A DNA stretch of 64,000 bases from Pseudalkalibacillus berkeleyi (GTDB lineage: Bacteria; Bacillota; Bacilli; Bacillales; Fictibacillaceae): assembly GCF_021608225.1 (NCBI RefSeq), contig NZ_JAKIJS010000001.1:2852001-2916000 (forward strand), written 5' to 3'. Positions 44,417 to 53,327 of the stretch are shown here, piece after piece (position 1 is the stretch's first letter; each line of letters opens with the position of its first letter). The notes below the pieces were generated by a model. That model had not been told where the DNA came from. It did not search any database and saw nothing but the letters and a program-made list of their open reading frames with translations. A program made the position numbers and the translations under genes.

Positions 44417-44869
44417 TTATCCTAAGTAAGTCTTTAAGCTACCTTCTAGTGAACTGCTCCAGCCTTTGTTATGTCCTTCAGCTGCTTCTTCACTAGGAAG
44501 TTGTTCATGCTTAATCGTTAATTCTGTCGAACCATCTTGATCTATAAAGCCAACAGTAACGAGGGTTTCCGGGAATTCATTTTCGTTATTGTCCCATTTC
44601 CACGTGAACACAAGCTTTTCATTCGGTACAATTTCAACATAACGACCGACCAACACGTGTGAATCGCCTTCTGGTGGATTCATAATAAACTTATATTCTC
44701 CATCAACTTCAACGTCCATTTTTTCAATGTTAGTTGTATAGCCTTCTGGTCCCCACCATTTAGCAAGTTCTGTTGAATCTGTCCAGGCTTTAAATACTTT
44801 ATCAACCTTAACAGGGAATACCTTGTTTAGTTCGAGTTTATAATTTTGTTCAGTTTGCATCGTAATCAT
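44417..44869 (-). CDS. AHSA1-type SRPBCC protein
   Basis: A 150-residue SRPBCC protein with the typical FPVKVDKVFKAWTDSTELAKWWGPEGY opening, KLVFTWKWD and a C-terminal GWSSSLEGSLKTYL helix. GGAGG lies 7 bases before ATG 44869, and the gene starts 13 bases after the ArsR stop codon, so it belongs to that operon. Confidence 0.87.
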   Translation of the reverse strand: MITMQTEQNYKLELNKVFPVKVDKVFKAWTDSTELAKWWGPEGYTTNIEKMDVEVDGEYKFIMNPPEGDSHVLVGRYVEIVPNEKLVFTWKWDNNENEFPETLVTVGFIDQDGSTELTIKHEQLPSEEAAEGHNKGWSSSLEGSLKTYLG

Positions 44870-44882
44870 GCAAGTGCCTCCT

Positions 44883-45218
44883 TTAATCATCATCTAAATT
44901 CTCAAAATATGTGTCCAACCTTGATAATTGACTTTCCCAATACGATCTCCAGTGGTTCATCCATTGTATTGCGCCCTCAAGCGCTTCTGGTTTCAGGCTG
45001 TAGTACTTATACCTTCCCTCCTTCTTAAAAGTTACTACACCAGCGTTCTCGAGCACCTTCAAGTGTTTCGTGAAAGCCGGTAGGGACATATCAAATGGCT
45101 CAGCGAGCTTTTTGACAGTCATTTCACCTTTGGAAAGTTCCTCTACAATCTTCCGTCTGGTAGGATCAGACAATACGGAGAAAACTTGATCAAGGTTATC
45201 TTTATAATAGTTAACCAT
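44883..45218 (-). CDS. ArsR family repressor, apparently leaderless
   Basis: A 111-residue winged-helix regulator (LSDPTRRKIVEELSKGEMTV, then MSLPAFTKHLKVLENAGVVT). It lacks metal-binding cysteines. No ribosome-binding site precedes ATG; the -10 box ends 8 bases before it. The dyad GTTAACCA-TG-TGGTTAAC covers the start codon, so the first codons are part of the operator. Operon: arsR, SRPBCC, DinB-like. Confidence 0.9.
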   Translation of the reverse strand: MVNYYKDNLDQVFSVLSDPTRRKIVEELSKGEMTVKKLAEPFDMSLPAFTKHLKVLENAGVVTFKKEGRYKYYSLKPEALEGAIQWMNHWRSYWESQLSRLDTYFENLDDD

Positions 45219-45254
45219 GTGGTTAACTATAAGTGATTTTTATTCAAACGTCAA
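45211..45254 (-). promoter_or_regulatory. Promoter and ArsR operator over the start codon
   Basis: Minus-strand TTGACG (45254-45249), 16-bp spacer, TATAGT (45232-45227). The palindrome GTTAACCA..TGGTTAAC (45211-45228) overlaps the -10 box, the predicted transcription start and the ATG. Confidence 0.7.
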
Positions 45255-45326
45255 GGAAACGATTTAAGGTTTTGTTGGAAATTCTTTCTTATTAGAGTCT
45301 TCACTTTGTTTGGGAGCGAATAGAAA

Positions 45327-45358
45327 AAAGGGATGACCATCAACTGGTCATCCCTTTT
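45327..45358 (-). terminator. Terminator overlapping the ABM stop codon
   Basis: AAAAGGGATGACCA / TGGTCATCCCTTTT, a 14-bp perfect stem. The first arm contains the last codons and stop of the ABM gene. Confidence 0.85.
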
Positions 45359-45650
45359 TAGGTTGCACTAATTTAAAGTGCTCCATATAGACATCTGGTT
45401 TAAAATAATGGCCAACTTTTTCGTTAAATTGTTCGAAAAGAGTCGACTCTACAAATCCTATCATATGACTCTCTAGAGTCTCCCACTCTACTTGGACCAT
45501 ATATTTCCCTTTCGTTTCTATACATGCATGCATCGTATGTGAGAGATAGCCCTCAACCTGACTAATAATCGCTCCTGCCTCTTCAAACGAGCGCTCAAAG
45601 TCTGCCTCCAAACCTTCTTTTATATTGAAAAATGCTACTTCAAGAACCAT
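45348..45650 (-). CDS. Antibiotic biosynthesis monooxygenase (ABM) domain protein
   Basis: A 100-residue dimeric alpha+beta barrel protein of the ABM family: VAFFNIKEGLEADFERSFEEA, then VEGYLSHTMHACIETKGKYMVQVEWE. Members are small cofactor-free oxygenases or haem-handling proteins; the substrate is unknown. It starts 16 bases after chrA on the same strand. Confidence 0.82.
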   Translation of the reverse strand: MVLEVAFFNIKEGLEADFERSFEEAGAIISQVEGYLSHTMHACIETKGKYMVQVEWETLESHMIGFVESTLFEQFNEKVGHYFKPDVYMEHFKLVQPKKG

Positions 45651-45666
45651 CCCATCAATCTCCTTA

Positions 45667-46851
45667 TTATAATATACTGATGATCATACCACCGATTGCG
45701 CCAATTAATACAACGAGCCAAGGTGCATATTTCCAGAAAAATAATAACCCAAATAAGATAAGCGCTAATATGAAATCATAGGTCGATTTTATAGAACTCG
45801 TCCAGACTGGATCGTACAGTGCCGCAAGCAAAAGGCCGACCACCGCTGCATTAATCCCCGTAAGTGCAGCTTGAAAACGCGGTCTTTTTCTAACTTCATT
45901 TAAGAACGGCAAGGAACCGATAATGAGTAAAAATGATGGTAAGAAAATACCGACTGTTGCAATGACAGCTCCCCCGATCCCATTAATCATTGCACCTAAA
46001 TAACTCGCAAATGTAAATAAAGGACCTGGAACAGCTTGCGCGAGCCCATAACCAGCAAGGAATTCACCAGATTCTACCCAGCCAATTGGGACAACTTCTC
46101 TCTCTAACAATGGGAGCACAACATGACCCCCACCAAAAACAAGCGATCCGACACGATAAAACGTATCAAATAAATGGAAGGCTTGGCTTTGAACCAACGG
46201 CCTTAAGATGGGTAAACCGATGAGGAGTCCGAAAAATATTACCCAAGCAATGAGTCCAACTTTTTTGCTGATCTTAATCTGCATTTGGTGAACACTTGGG
46301 ACTTCCTGTTTTCGATACATGTAAACCCCAAGTAGGCTTGCAGCTAAAATAATTAGAATTTGACCAATCGCTGAGGGCCATGCGAGCGTTACAATTGCAG
46401 CGAGGATCGCAATCGTAATTCTCGGTCTGTCAGGTGTTAGTTTTCGGCCCATACCAATTACAGCTTGAGCTACGACTGCAACGGCTACAATCTTCAAACC
46501 ATGAATCCAGCCTGCATCAGCAATACCTGCATTTTGAAAAAAGAGAGCAAACAACACAAGCGCTATGATTGATGGAATCGTAAACCCGATCCATGAAATG
46601 ATGCCTCCGAGAATACCACCTCTTAACATCCCTATAGCAATACCAACTTGACTACTGGCAGGACCTGGTAAGAACTGACAGAGCGCTATAATGTCTGCAT
46701 ATGTTTTATCGTCAAGCCATTTTCTTTTATCGATATACTCATTTTTAAAGTATCCTAAATGAGCAACCGGACCACCGAATGAGGTAAATCCTAGCTTTGT
46801 CGAAGCTCTTAAAATTTCTAATCGTGAATTTTTATTCGTAGTTTTCTTCAT
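45667..46851 (-). CDS. chrA: Chromate transporter, CHR family
   Basis: A 394-residue long-form CHR protein with two homologous halves of five to six helices. Family motifs FTSFGGPVAHLGYF and LCQFLPGPASSQVGIAIG occur in the N half, and GSLVFGGGHVVLPLLE with LAQAVPGPLFTFASYLG in the C half. It exports chromate, lowering its toxicity; other anions are possible. AGGTAGG precedes ATG. Forms an operon with the ABM gene. Confidence 0.92.
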   Translation of the reverse strand: MKKTTNKNSRLEILRASTKLGFTSFGGPVAHLGYFKNEYIDKRKWLDDKTYADIIALCQFLPGPASSQVGIAIGMLRGGILGGIISWIGFTIPSIIALVLFALFFQNAGIADAGWIHGLKIVAVAVVAQAVIGMGRKLTPDRPRITIAILAAIVTLAWPSAIGQILIILAASLLGVYMYRKQEVPSVHQMQIKISKKVGLIAWVIFFGLLIGLPILRPLVQSQAFHLFDTFYRVGSLVFGGGHVVLPLLEREVVPIGWVESGEFLAGYGLAQAVPGPLFTFASYLGAMINGIGGAVIATVGIFLPSFLLIIGSLPFLNEVRKRPRFQAALTGINAAVVGLLLAALYDPVWTSSIKSTYDFILALILFGLLFFWKYAPWLVVLIGAIGGMIISIL

Positions 46852-46930
46852 ATTTTCTACCTACCTATATTTAATCAATACTCACAATCACCCAAAAATT
46901 ATAGACCCATTCTACACCTTTTTTGCACAT

Positions 46931-46962
46931 AAAAAAAGGCTAACTCTATGTGAGTCAACCTT
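46931..46962 (-). terminator. Terminator of the parM operon
   Basis: Minus-strand AAGGTTGACTC / GAGTTAGCCTT stem (one mismatch) followed by seven T. Confidence 0.7.
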
Positions 46963-46971
46963 CATTCATTA

Positions 46972-47520
46972 CTATTTATTCATACTTGTAAGAAAATCAC
47001 CTAGTGGATCATCATCTTCTTCGATATCTTCTTCTTCAACCTCAGAATGGATTTGCAAATTGTCTAAGCTAAGATCATTTAACGCATCTTCGCTTGTCCA
47101 ATTTCTTTCCTCCTCAAAGGATGGTTCTTCTGAAGCTGCTTCTTCTTGAAGATACAGTGCCTCATCAATATCAACCGAATTACTGTTCAGTGAAGCGAGA
47201 AGCGTCGTTGCACGCATCGGATCGTTCAATAACTGATAGACGATGCTTCCAATTAAAGCTTCAGAATGAGCGTGTTTCATCCAATTCCGTTGCTCCTTAG
47301 AAAGTTGTTTAGGAAGGGGAATCGTTAGTGTTTCCCGGTCTCTGCCCACACTTTCATTAACTCCCTGCAAGACAAATTGAGCGATTCTACTGGAAAAATT
47401 CCTTCTCTCTGTCTCTTTCAACTTTTGAAGTTGTTTTAAAAGATAATCAGGCGTGTCAGATGGCACACGAAACGTAATCGTTTGACCTCTTTCTACTACA
47501 CCCTTTTTGGAATCTCTCAT
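46972..47520 (-). CDS. ParR-like ribbon-helix-helix partner of ParM
   Basis: A 182-residue protein. Residues 12-55 fit a ribbon-helix-helix DNA-binding unit: strand GQTITFRVPS, helix DTPDYLLKQLQKLKETE, helix NFSSRIAQFVLQGV. The last 60 residues are very acidic (EVEEEDIEEDDDPLGDFL). It begins 9 bases after parM, the usual parM-parR order. Expected role: bind the upstream iterons, cap ParM filaments and repress the operon. No close named homologue is recalled. Confidence 0.7.
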   Translation of the reverse strand: MRDSKKGVVERGQTITFRVPSDTPDYLLKQLQKLKETERRNFSSRIAQFVLQGVNESVGRDRETLTIPLPKQLSKEQRNWMKHAHSEALIGSIVYQLLNDPMRATTLLASLNSNSVDIDEALYLQEEAASEEPSFEEERNWTSEDALNDLSLDNLQIHSEVEEEDIEEDDDPLGDFLTSMNK

Positions 47521-47529
47521 ACAATCACC

Positions 47530-48714
47530 CTACTTAGCAGCTGAAGTTTCTTTTTTCTCTTCTTTCGGTTCTTTCGTATTCTTACGGATAAAGTCGGAAA
47601 TCAACTTGTAATAAGCATTCGCCATCATCCAGATGCTTTCATTTTCATCCTCAAAAAACTCAATATTGAATCCATCTAAGTTGTTGTTCAATGTTTTCAG
47701 ATAGTCCTTAAGAACGGCCGATCCTCCACCTACAAAGTAGCAGATTTCAGATTGGGAGTTTCTTTGCCATACATTACGAAGGTATCGGTATTGTTTCTTA
47801 GCTAGCTCCAATAGGATACGGTCCGTTATGTCATGGACATTTGTACGACTACCTTTGACCATAATATGGTGTCGATTGTTCTTTCTAGTGATGATATCGA
47901 CAACATCACGACGACTATCAAGCTCTACGCCATGTTTTGTCAAAATTTCATCCCGAATTTGTTCAAGAGATTCAGCTACTCCAAGGTTAAAGCCTTGTGC
48001 CTTATCATCATCGACATTTCGGTTACGAATAACGGCGATATCTGTTGAAAGTCCTCCGATATCCTGAATCAAGATCTGTTTATCAATCAAGTCTTTATTA
48101 ATGATTTTAAGGTCGTTATCCATGACAAGGTTCACATATGCTGCAAATCCTTCTGGATACACTTTCACTTCATCAAATTTAATATTTACTTTCTTACCTT
48201 GGAATTGAGGAGTAACTAGGAACTCTACTTGGTGAACGGAACCTAGTAGTTGGGAACGATACCCTACATCCTTACCTTCCTTCACTTCTCTTAAAGGTAA
48301 GCCTGTACCTAATGTATAGTTCGCTTCGACAACATTATTGGATGTTTTGAAAGATGATGCACCACTACCGTATCCAACTGAATCTAAAGCTAAAGCAGCA
48401 AAAAGCATCACTAACGTTTGATCTTCTTCTGACTTACTACTTCCAGGGTCTAGTTCAGTAGAATTCGTCGTTTTCGTCGCTAAATTACCCACACGATAAA
48501 CCGCATTATTCTCTTTTAACGCTGGAGAGTGGACGCGTATATGTAGATTATCTAGAGGATCTTTCTCGTCCAATTCTTCAATACCAATTACCGGGCGGTC
48601 TTCCATATCTCTTGCAATGACGTTTGGAATATACAATTCATTTTCTAGTTTTCCGAAGTTAGCTTTCACAGCGTCATTTCCAACATCGACAGCTGCAATT
48701 CTTGATTTTGTCAT
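47530..48714 (-). CDS. parM: ParM/StbA-type actin-like ATPase
   Basis: A 394-residue actin-fold protein. The phosphate-1 loop IAAVDVGNDAVKANFG is at 6-21, phosphate-2 is ILIQDIGGLSTDIAVI near 215-230, and the adenosine motif YFVGGGSAVLKDYL near 328. ParM proteins polymerise and push plasmid copies apart. Its own ParR-like partner and iterons adjoin it, yet the neighbours are chromosomal. AGAGGGG precedes ATG by 11 bases. Confidence 0.88.
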   Translation of the reverse strand: MTKSRIAAVDVGNDAVKANFGKLENELYIPNVIARDMEDRPVIGIEELDEKDPLDNLHIRVHSPALKENNAVYRVGNLATKTTNSTELDPGSSKSEEDQTLVMLFAALALDSVGYGSGASSFKTSNNVVEANYTLGTGLPLREVKEGKDVGYRSQLLGSVHQVEFLVTPQFQGKKVNIKFDEVKVYPEGFAAYVNLVMDNDLKIINKDLIDKQILIQDIGGLSTDIAVIRNRNVDDDKAQGFNLGVAESLEQIRDEILTKHGVELDSRRDVVDIITRKNNRHHIMVKGSRTNVHDITDRILLELAKKQYRYLRNVWQRNSQSEICYFVGGGSAVLKDYLKTLNNNLDGFNIEFFEDENESIWMMANAYYKLISDFIRKNTKEPKEEKKETSAAK

Positions 48715-48755
48715 TTTTACATTACCCCTCTCAGAGAAAGTATCTTACTAGATTA

Positions 48756-48784
48756 AAGGTATTAGAGAAAGTGAGAATAGTCAA
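48756..48784 (-). promoter_or_regulatory. Promoter of the parM operon
   Basis: Minus-strand TTGACT (48784-48779), 17-bp spacer, TACCTT (48761-48756). The iteron array ends 24 bases upstream of the -35 box. Confidence 0.55.
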
Positions 48785-48807
48785 TGCGCCTTTAGATGTA
48801 TTCTTTT

Positions 48808-48932
48808 TTGTATACTTGTACACATTTTGCAAACTACTGATATACCAACATGTGTACATGTTTGTAAACTTGTACACGAAATTGAATACTTGTTGTTTTC
48901 TTTTTGTATACATGTGTACAAATTTGTATACT
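48808..48932. repeat. Iteron array, candidate parC centromere
   Basis: Eight GTNNAC hexamers start at 48810, 48818, 48852, 48864, 48872, 48906, 48914 and 48926 (GTATAC, GTACAC, GTGTAC or GTAAAC). Many pairs are exactly 54 bp apart (48810/48864, 48818/48872/48926, 48852/48906), so this is a 54-bp-phased array. It lies directly upstream of the parM promoter. Confidence 0.75.
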
Positions 48933-49395
48933 TCCATAAATTGTCCTGCAATGTCCCCTACCCTACTCCTGAAAATAAAAAAGTGTTCTTTAAATGTTTA
49001 AGAAATACACGAAAAAAAGGATGGAATCTTGTAGAAAAAGCAATCCAATTGATAAAATACCCCATTATTTTTATGGGTACAGATGGACGGTACAATGAAA
49101 TTCGCTTGAAGATGATTAGAGGATGGAAATGCTGAGAAATCACTTTAGGTGAATGTAATCTATATTAGGAGGATGAAATGTTAGTTATTTAGTTAGAGAG
49201 GAGGAAGATGCCAGGAAAGGGGGATAAGTGTCTGATTAATGGATGAAATGTGCAAAATTAAGGGACCATTTAGCATCATTCCCTATTTAGAGGAGGAAGA
49301 GAGGAAGAAAACAGTCATTTGATGGCCGCCTTGCTTCTCTCTCCTACTGAAAAAGGGGAAGAAGATTTCTAAATGGTCCGTGGATTCTCGATTAT
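48933..49395. other. Gap between the iterons and aceA
   Basis: This 463-bp stretch is purine-rich on the plus strand, with several AGGAGG-like strings (49170, 49200, 49291) and two GGATGAAATG copies, but no convincing gene. A 12-codon frame at 49208 has too short a ribosome-site spacing. No clear terminator follows aceA. Confidence 0.5.
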
Positions 49396-50679
49396 TTAGT
49401 TAGCAGATTGAAATTGATCGGATTCAGTCGAACCTTTAAGTGCTGTCGTAGAAGATGTTCCACCAGAGATGACATTTGCCACTTCATCAAAGTATCCTGT
49501 ACCTACTTCGCGTTGGTGTCGAGTAGCCGTATAACCGTGTTTTTCACTGTTGAATTCAGCTTGTTGTAGCTCCGAGTATGCTGCCATACCATGGTCTTTA
49601 TATTGTCGAGCCAGCTCGAACATACTATGGTTTAGAACATGGAATCCTGCTAGTGTTACAAATTGGAACTTATAACCCATTTTTCCTAACTCTTTTTGAA
49701 ATTTAGCAATTGTGAGATCATCTAGCTTAGCCTTCCAGTTAAAAGATGGTGAACAATTGTATGCAAGCAGCTTTCCTGGGTACTTTTCATGTATAGCTGC
49801 TGCAAATTTCTGTGCTTCTTCTAAATTCGGTTCAGACGTTTCACACCAGACAAGATCTGCGTATTGCGCATATGCTAACCCTCTTGCAATTGCTTGATCT
49901 ATCCCTGCTTTTGTACGATAAAATCCTTCAGGTGTGCGTTCTCCTGTAATAAATTCAGCGTCTGTTGGATCAATATCACTTGTGATAAGGTCCGCTGCAT
50001 TTGCATCCGTACGAGCAACAATTAGCGTTGGAACACCCATCACATCCGCTGCAAACCGTGCAGAAATTAAATTCCGTACAGCCGTTTGGGTCGGGAGTAA
50101 TACTTTACCACCGAGGTGTCCGCACTTCTTCTCAGAAGATAATTGATCCTCGAAATGCACACCTGCGGCACCTGCTTCAATCATACCTTTCATCAGTTCA
50201 AATACGTTCAATTGTCCGCCAAATCCAGCCTCAGCATCCGCTACTATTGGAGCGAACCAATCTATATCGTCTTTACCCTCCATACATTGAATCTGGTCTG
50301 CACGCTGTAATGTTTGATTAATCCTCTTCACGACTTGAGGTACACTGTTTGCAGGGTATAAGCTTTGGTCCGGATACATCTGCCCTGCAATGTTTGCATC
50401 GGCTGCAACTTGCCAGCCACTCAGATAAATAGCTTTTAATCCTGCCTTCACTTGCTGCATTGCTTGATTACCAGTAAGGGCTCCTAATGCATTTACATAG
50501 TCTTCTTCGTGCAGTAGTTTCCAAAGCTTTTCAGCTCCAGTCCTCGCTAATGTGTGCTCGATATCCAGTGACCCTTTTAACCGAATTACATCCTCTGCAG
50601 AGTAAGAACGATCAATTCCTTTCCACCTTGGGTCAGTACTCCAGCTTTCCTTTAATTGTTCAACTTTCTTTTGATTCAA
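49396..50679 (-). CDS. aceA: Isocitrate lyase
   Basis: Cleaves isocitrate to succinate and glyoxylate, the first step of the glyoxylate shunt. The catalytic KKCGH motif lies near residue 187 ([11 protein letters not shown]), with [10 protein letters not shown] and the C-terminal [13 protein letters not shown] segment also conserved. Length 427 is typical of Bacillus enzymes. AGGAGG precedes ATG. It follows aceB by 22 bases, so the two are one operon for growth on acetate or fatty acids. Confidence 0.97.
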   Translation of the reverse strand: MNQKKVEQLKESWSTDPRWKGIDRSYSAEDVIRLKGSLDIEHTLARTGAEKLWKLLHEEDYVNALGALTGNQAMQQVKAGLKAIYLSGWQVAADANIAGQMYPDQSLYPANSVPQVVKRINQTLQRADQIQCMEGKDDIDWFAPIVADAEAGFGGQLNVFELMKGMIEAGAAGVHFEDQLSSEKKCGHLGGKVLLPTQTAVRNLISARFAADVMGVPTLIVARTDANAADLITSDIDPTDAEFITGERTPEGFYRTKAGIDQAIARGLAYAQYADLVWCETSEPNLEEAQKFAAAIHEKYPGKLLAYNCSPSFNWKAKLDDLTIAKFQKELGKMGYKFQFVTLAGFHVLNHSMFELARQYKDHGMAAYSELQQAEFNSEKHGYTATRHQREVGTGYFDEVANVISGGTSSTTALKGSTESDQFQSAN

Positions 50680-50701
50680 TGTAATCCCCTCCTGATGGGT
50701 T

Positions 50702-52291
50702 TTATAATTTTTGATAGGCTGGAATGGTGAGAAAATCAGCGAATTGATCGTCTGAAATTAACTCTTCAAATAGGTAACCAGCTTCTTCAAATCGATTTGC
50801 TCTATAGTATTCATAGCCAAATTCACTCAGCATTTTGTTCATCTCTTCTTCTTTCAAGTCTTTAAACAGTTCCATCGTTACTTTACGTCCGTCATCTAAT
50901 ACACCTTTAGGATGACGAATCCATTGCCAGAGTTGCGCCCTTGAAATTTCTGCAGTCGCTGCATCTTCCATCAAGTGGTTAATAGGTACTGCACCTTTTC
51001 CTGAAAGCCACGCAGCCAAGTATTGAATGCCTACGCTAATATTTGTGCGTACACCTTGTTCTGTTATCGCCCCTTCAGGAACCTTAAGTAAATCTTCTTT
51101 CGTCACTTCCACGTCCTCACGCTTCTTGGTGATTTGATTCGGAGTTGGTACATGTTCATTGAACACGTCTAAAGCGACTTGGATCATGCCAGGGTGGGCA
51201 ATCCATGTTCCGTCGTGTCCATCTTTCGCTTCACGCTCTTTGTCAGAGCGCACTTTTTCAAATGCAGCATCATTTTGTTTTGTATCGTTCTTCACCGGGA
51301 TTTGTGCCGCCATCCCCCCAATTGCATGGGCATTTCTTTTGTGACAAGTCTTAATTGCAAGTAAAGAATATGCGCGCATGTTTGGCACAGTCATCGTCAC
51401 GATTGAGCGATCTGGAAGTATCACTTCATCACGACTACGGAATTTCTTTATGAAACTGAATATATAATCCCAACGACCGCAGTTAAGCCCTGCCGAATGT
51501 TCTTTAAGCTCATAAAGGATTTCGTCCATTTCAAATGCCGCTAGAATCGTCTCTATAAGTACAGTTGCTTTTATAGTTCCTTTTGGGATCCTAAGCTCCT
51601 CTTGGGCAAATAAAAAAACATCGTTCCATAAACGTGCTTCTAGATGATTTTCAAGCTTTGGTAGATAAAAATAAGGCCCGCTACCTTTATCTATTAAGGT
51701 CTTTGCATTGTGATAAAAATAAAGACCAAAATCGAAAAGGCTTGCCGACACCGGTCGATCATCTACACAAACATGTTTTTCTTCTAAATGCCATCCGCGG
51801 GGACGCACTTTAAGGACGGCTGGATTATCGCTTAATTGATACAGCTTTCCTTTGTCGTTCATGTACGATATTGATCCAAGATTCGCATCTCTTAAGTTAA
51901 TCTGTCCTTCTATGCAATTGTTCCAGGTCGGAGCGTTTGCATCCTCAAAATCAGCCATAAATACCTTAGCACCAGAATTCAATGCATTAATGACCATTTT
52001 CCGATCAACAGGACCTGTAATTTCTACTCGTCGATCTTGAAGGTCATCTGGAATACGATCAATGGTCCAATTTCCACGTCGAATCTCTTCCGTTTCTTGT
52101 AAAAAATCAGGGTCAATCCCTCTGTCTATTTCTTTTTGGACTTTATCTCGTTCATTTAATAAAGCTAGTCTTCTACTGCCAAACTTTCTTTCTAGTTTTT
52201 CAACAAACGCTAATGCATCCGGGGTCACAATTGATTCATGTTCAGGTTGGAGGGATACATTGACTTGTATCCCTCGTTCTTCTGTCTTCAT
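50702..52291 (-). CDS. aceB: Malate synthase A
   Basis: Condenses glyoxylate with acetyl-CoA to malate. The 529-residue protein shows [47 protein letters not shown] and [13 protein letters not shown], the Mg-binding and catalytic segments of the A form. First gene of the aceB-aceA operon. The ribosome-binding site (GGAAGGAAG) is 12-13 bases from ATG, unusually far. Confidence 0.97.
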   Translation of the reverse strand: MKTEERGIQVNVSLQPEHESIVTPDALAFVEKLERKFGSRRLALLNERDKVQKEIDRGIDPDFLQETEEIRRGNWTIDRIPDDLQDRRVEITGPVDRKMVINALNSGAKVFMADFEDANAPTWNNCIEGQINLRDANLGSISYMNDKGKLYQLSDNPAVLKVRPRGWHLEEKHVCVDDRPVSASLFDFGLYFYHNAKTLIDKGSGPYFYLPKLENHLEARLWNDVFLFAQEELRIPKGTIKATVLIETILAAFEMDEILYELKEHSAGLNCGRWDYIFSFIKKFRSRDEVILPDRSIVTMTVPNMRAYSLLAIKTCHKRNAHAIGGMAAQIPVKNDTKQNDAAFEKVRSDKEREAKDGHDGTWIAHPGMIQVALDVFNEHVPTPNQITKKREDVEVTKEDLLKVPEGAITEQGVRTNISVGIQYLAAWLSGKGAVPINHLMEDAATAEISRAQLWQWIRHPKGVLDDGRKVTMELFKDLKEEEMNKMLSEFGYEYYRANRFEEAGYLFEELISDDQFADFLTIPAYQKL

Positions 52292-52353
52292 TTACAATAG
52301 ACACTTCCTTCCACACTGTTCATCAATTTTCTAAGTATACAAATTTGAAATAG

Positions 52354-52380
52354 AAAAAGACGAGGATCTCCTCATCTTTA
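52354..52380 (-). terminator. Terminator of the YhfH-like gene
   Basis: Minus-strand AAAGATGAGG / CCTCGTCTTTTT hairpin adjoining the stop codon. Confidence 0.65.
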
Positions 52381-52518
52381 CTATTCTGCTTTTTTAGCTA
52401 AGCAACGTTCACATTCCATGAAGTATGACTCAGCTTGCTCTTGAATGTGTTCACCACATTCAGGACACTTTTTCTTAGGTAGGTTACGAAAGAATTTCAC
52501 TGGATTTTCCAAAGCCAT
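52381..52518 (-). CDS. YhfH family mini zinc protein
   Basis: A 45-residue protein, MALENPVKFFRNLPKKK followed by CPEC and, 17 residues on, CERC, giving a four-cysteine zinc-binding pair as in B. subtilis YhfH. GGAGG lies 8 bases before ATG 52518; longer in-frame starts have no site. Function unknown. Confidence 0.85.
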   Translation of the reverse strand: MALENPVKFFRNLPKKKCPECGEHIQEQAESYFMECERCLAKKAE

Positions 52519-52719
52519 TTCAATTACCTCCTTGTTTTGTGTAACAGAATAATCTGTTTGTTTTCCTGTTGTAGTACAGTATACATAATTAATACAAATT
52601 TGTGTACCCATTTTCGAAAATTTCTAAAAAATATGCATGAGCACAGCTGTAATGCACTGTTATCAAAGGTTTTTAGGCTGTAAATTTTTTATTTCTGTTA
52701 TAGTACAATGTAAAATGAG

Positions 52720-52774
52720 ACAAAAAAAGAACACCGGTCATCAACTTGTGATTGATGAACAGCGTTCTTTTTCG
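52720..52774. terminator. Long bidirectional terminator
   Basis: AAAGAACACCGGTCATCAA / TTGATGAACAGCGTTCTTT, an 18-19 bp stem with four mismatches, A-run on one side and T-run on the other, between the GNAT gene end and the YhfH region. Confidence 0.75.
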
Positions 52775-52790
52775 TGGAAAAGATTAAGCG

Positions 52791-53318
52791 TTATAATTCG
52801 TACTCTAATTGTATATCAAGTGGTTCCCTTTCATAAATTTCCGGATTTATTTCTTCTGCATATGTACACCCGACAGATTGGTAAAAGTGTTGCGTTTCAA
52901 TTGCTGGATGCGCTCCAATATAGAGCTTTTCAGCACCCCATTCTTTAGCTTTATCCGTACATTTCTTAAATAGCTTCTTACCTATTCCGTAACCCCTATA
53001 TTCATCTGAAACATGAATATAAGGCAACTCAATATATTGATTGCGGGAGCCGAATCTTCGTCCTTCAATATTTGCAAATCCGACTAATTGAGCACCTTTC
53101 ATTGCACAAAAGACCGCTCCATTATGCTTTAGGCATCTTTTCAAATCAGCAATCACTTTTTCCTTTTGAGCATCATCCCACTGATCTACGAAGTAATCTT
53201 CCTTAATTTGATAGCCTTCTTTACTCTTATACCACACATTAGTGGTCACTTGAGTTCTGTTGAAACCTTTTAACATATCGGAATGCAAATGTTCTAGTTC
53301 CATCTCTTTAATCATCAT
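52791..53318 (-). CDS. GNAT family N-acetyltransferase
   Basis: A 175-residue acetyltransferase with the acetyl-CoA loop YRGYGIGKKLFKKC near 112-125 and a C-terminal FYQSVGCTYAEEI segment. It starts 9 bases after the antiporter gene, so it is probably co-transcribed. ATG-ATG at the start leaves a one-codon ambiguity. Substrate unknown. Confidence 0.88.
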   Translation of the reverse strand: MMIKEMELEHLHSDMLKGFNRTQVTTNVWYKSKEGYQIKEDYFVDQWDDAQKEKVIADLKRCLKHNGAVFCAMKGAQLVGFANIEGRRFGSRNQYIELPYIHVSDEYRGYGIGKKLFKKCTDKAKEWGAEKLYIGAHPAIETQHFYQSVGCTYAEEINPEIYEREPLDIQLEYEL

Positions 53319-53327
53319 ATGTTTATC

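Noticed and set aside
48702-49135. Overlapping short frames on both strands around the iterons
   Set aside because: They lie over the iterons and promoter of parM, have no start signals, and their composition reflects the AT-rich repeats.
49208-49246. A 12-codon frame after AGAGAGGAGGAAG
   Set aside because: Spacing of only three bases from GGAGG to ATG and no sign of conservation; likely part of the purine-rich gap.
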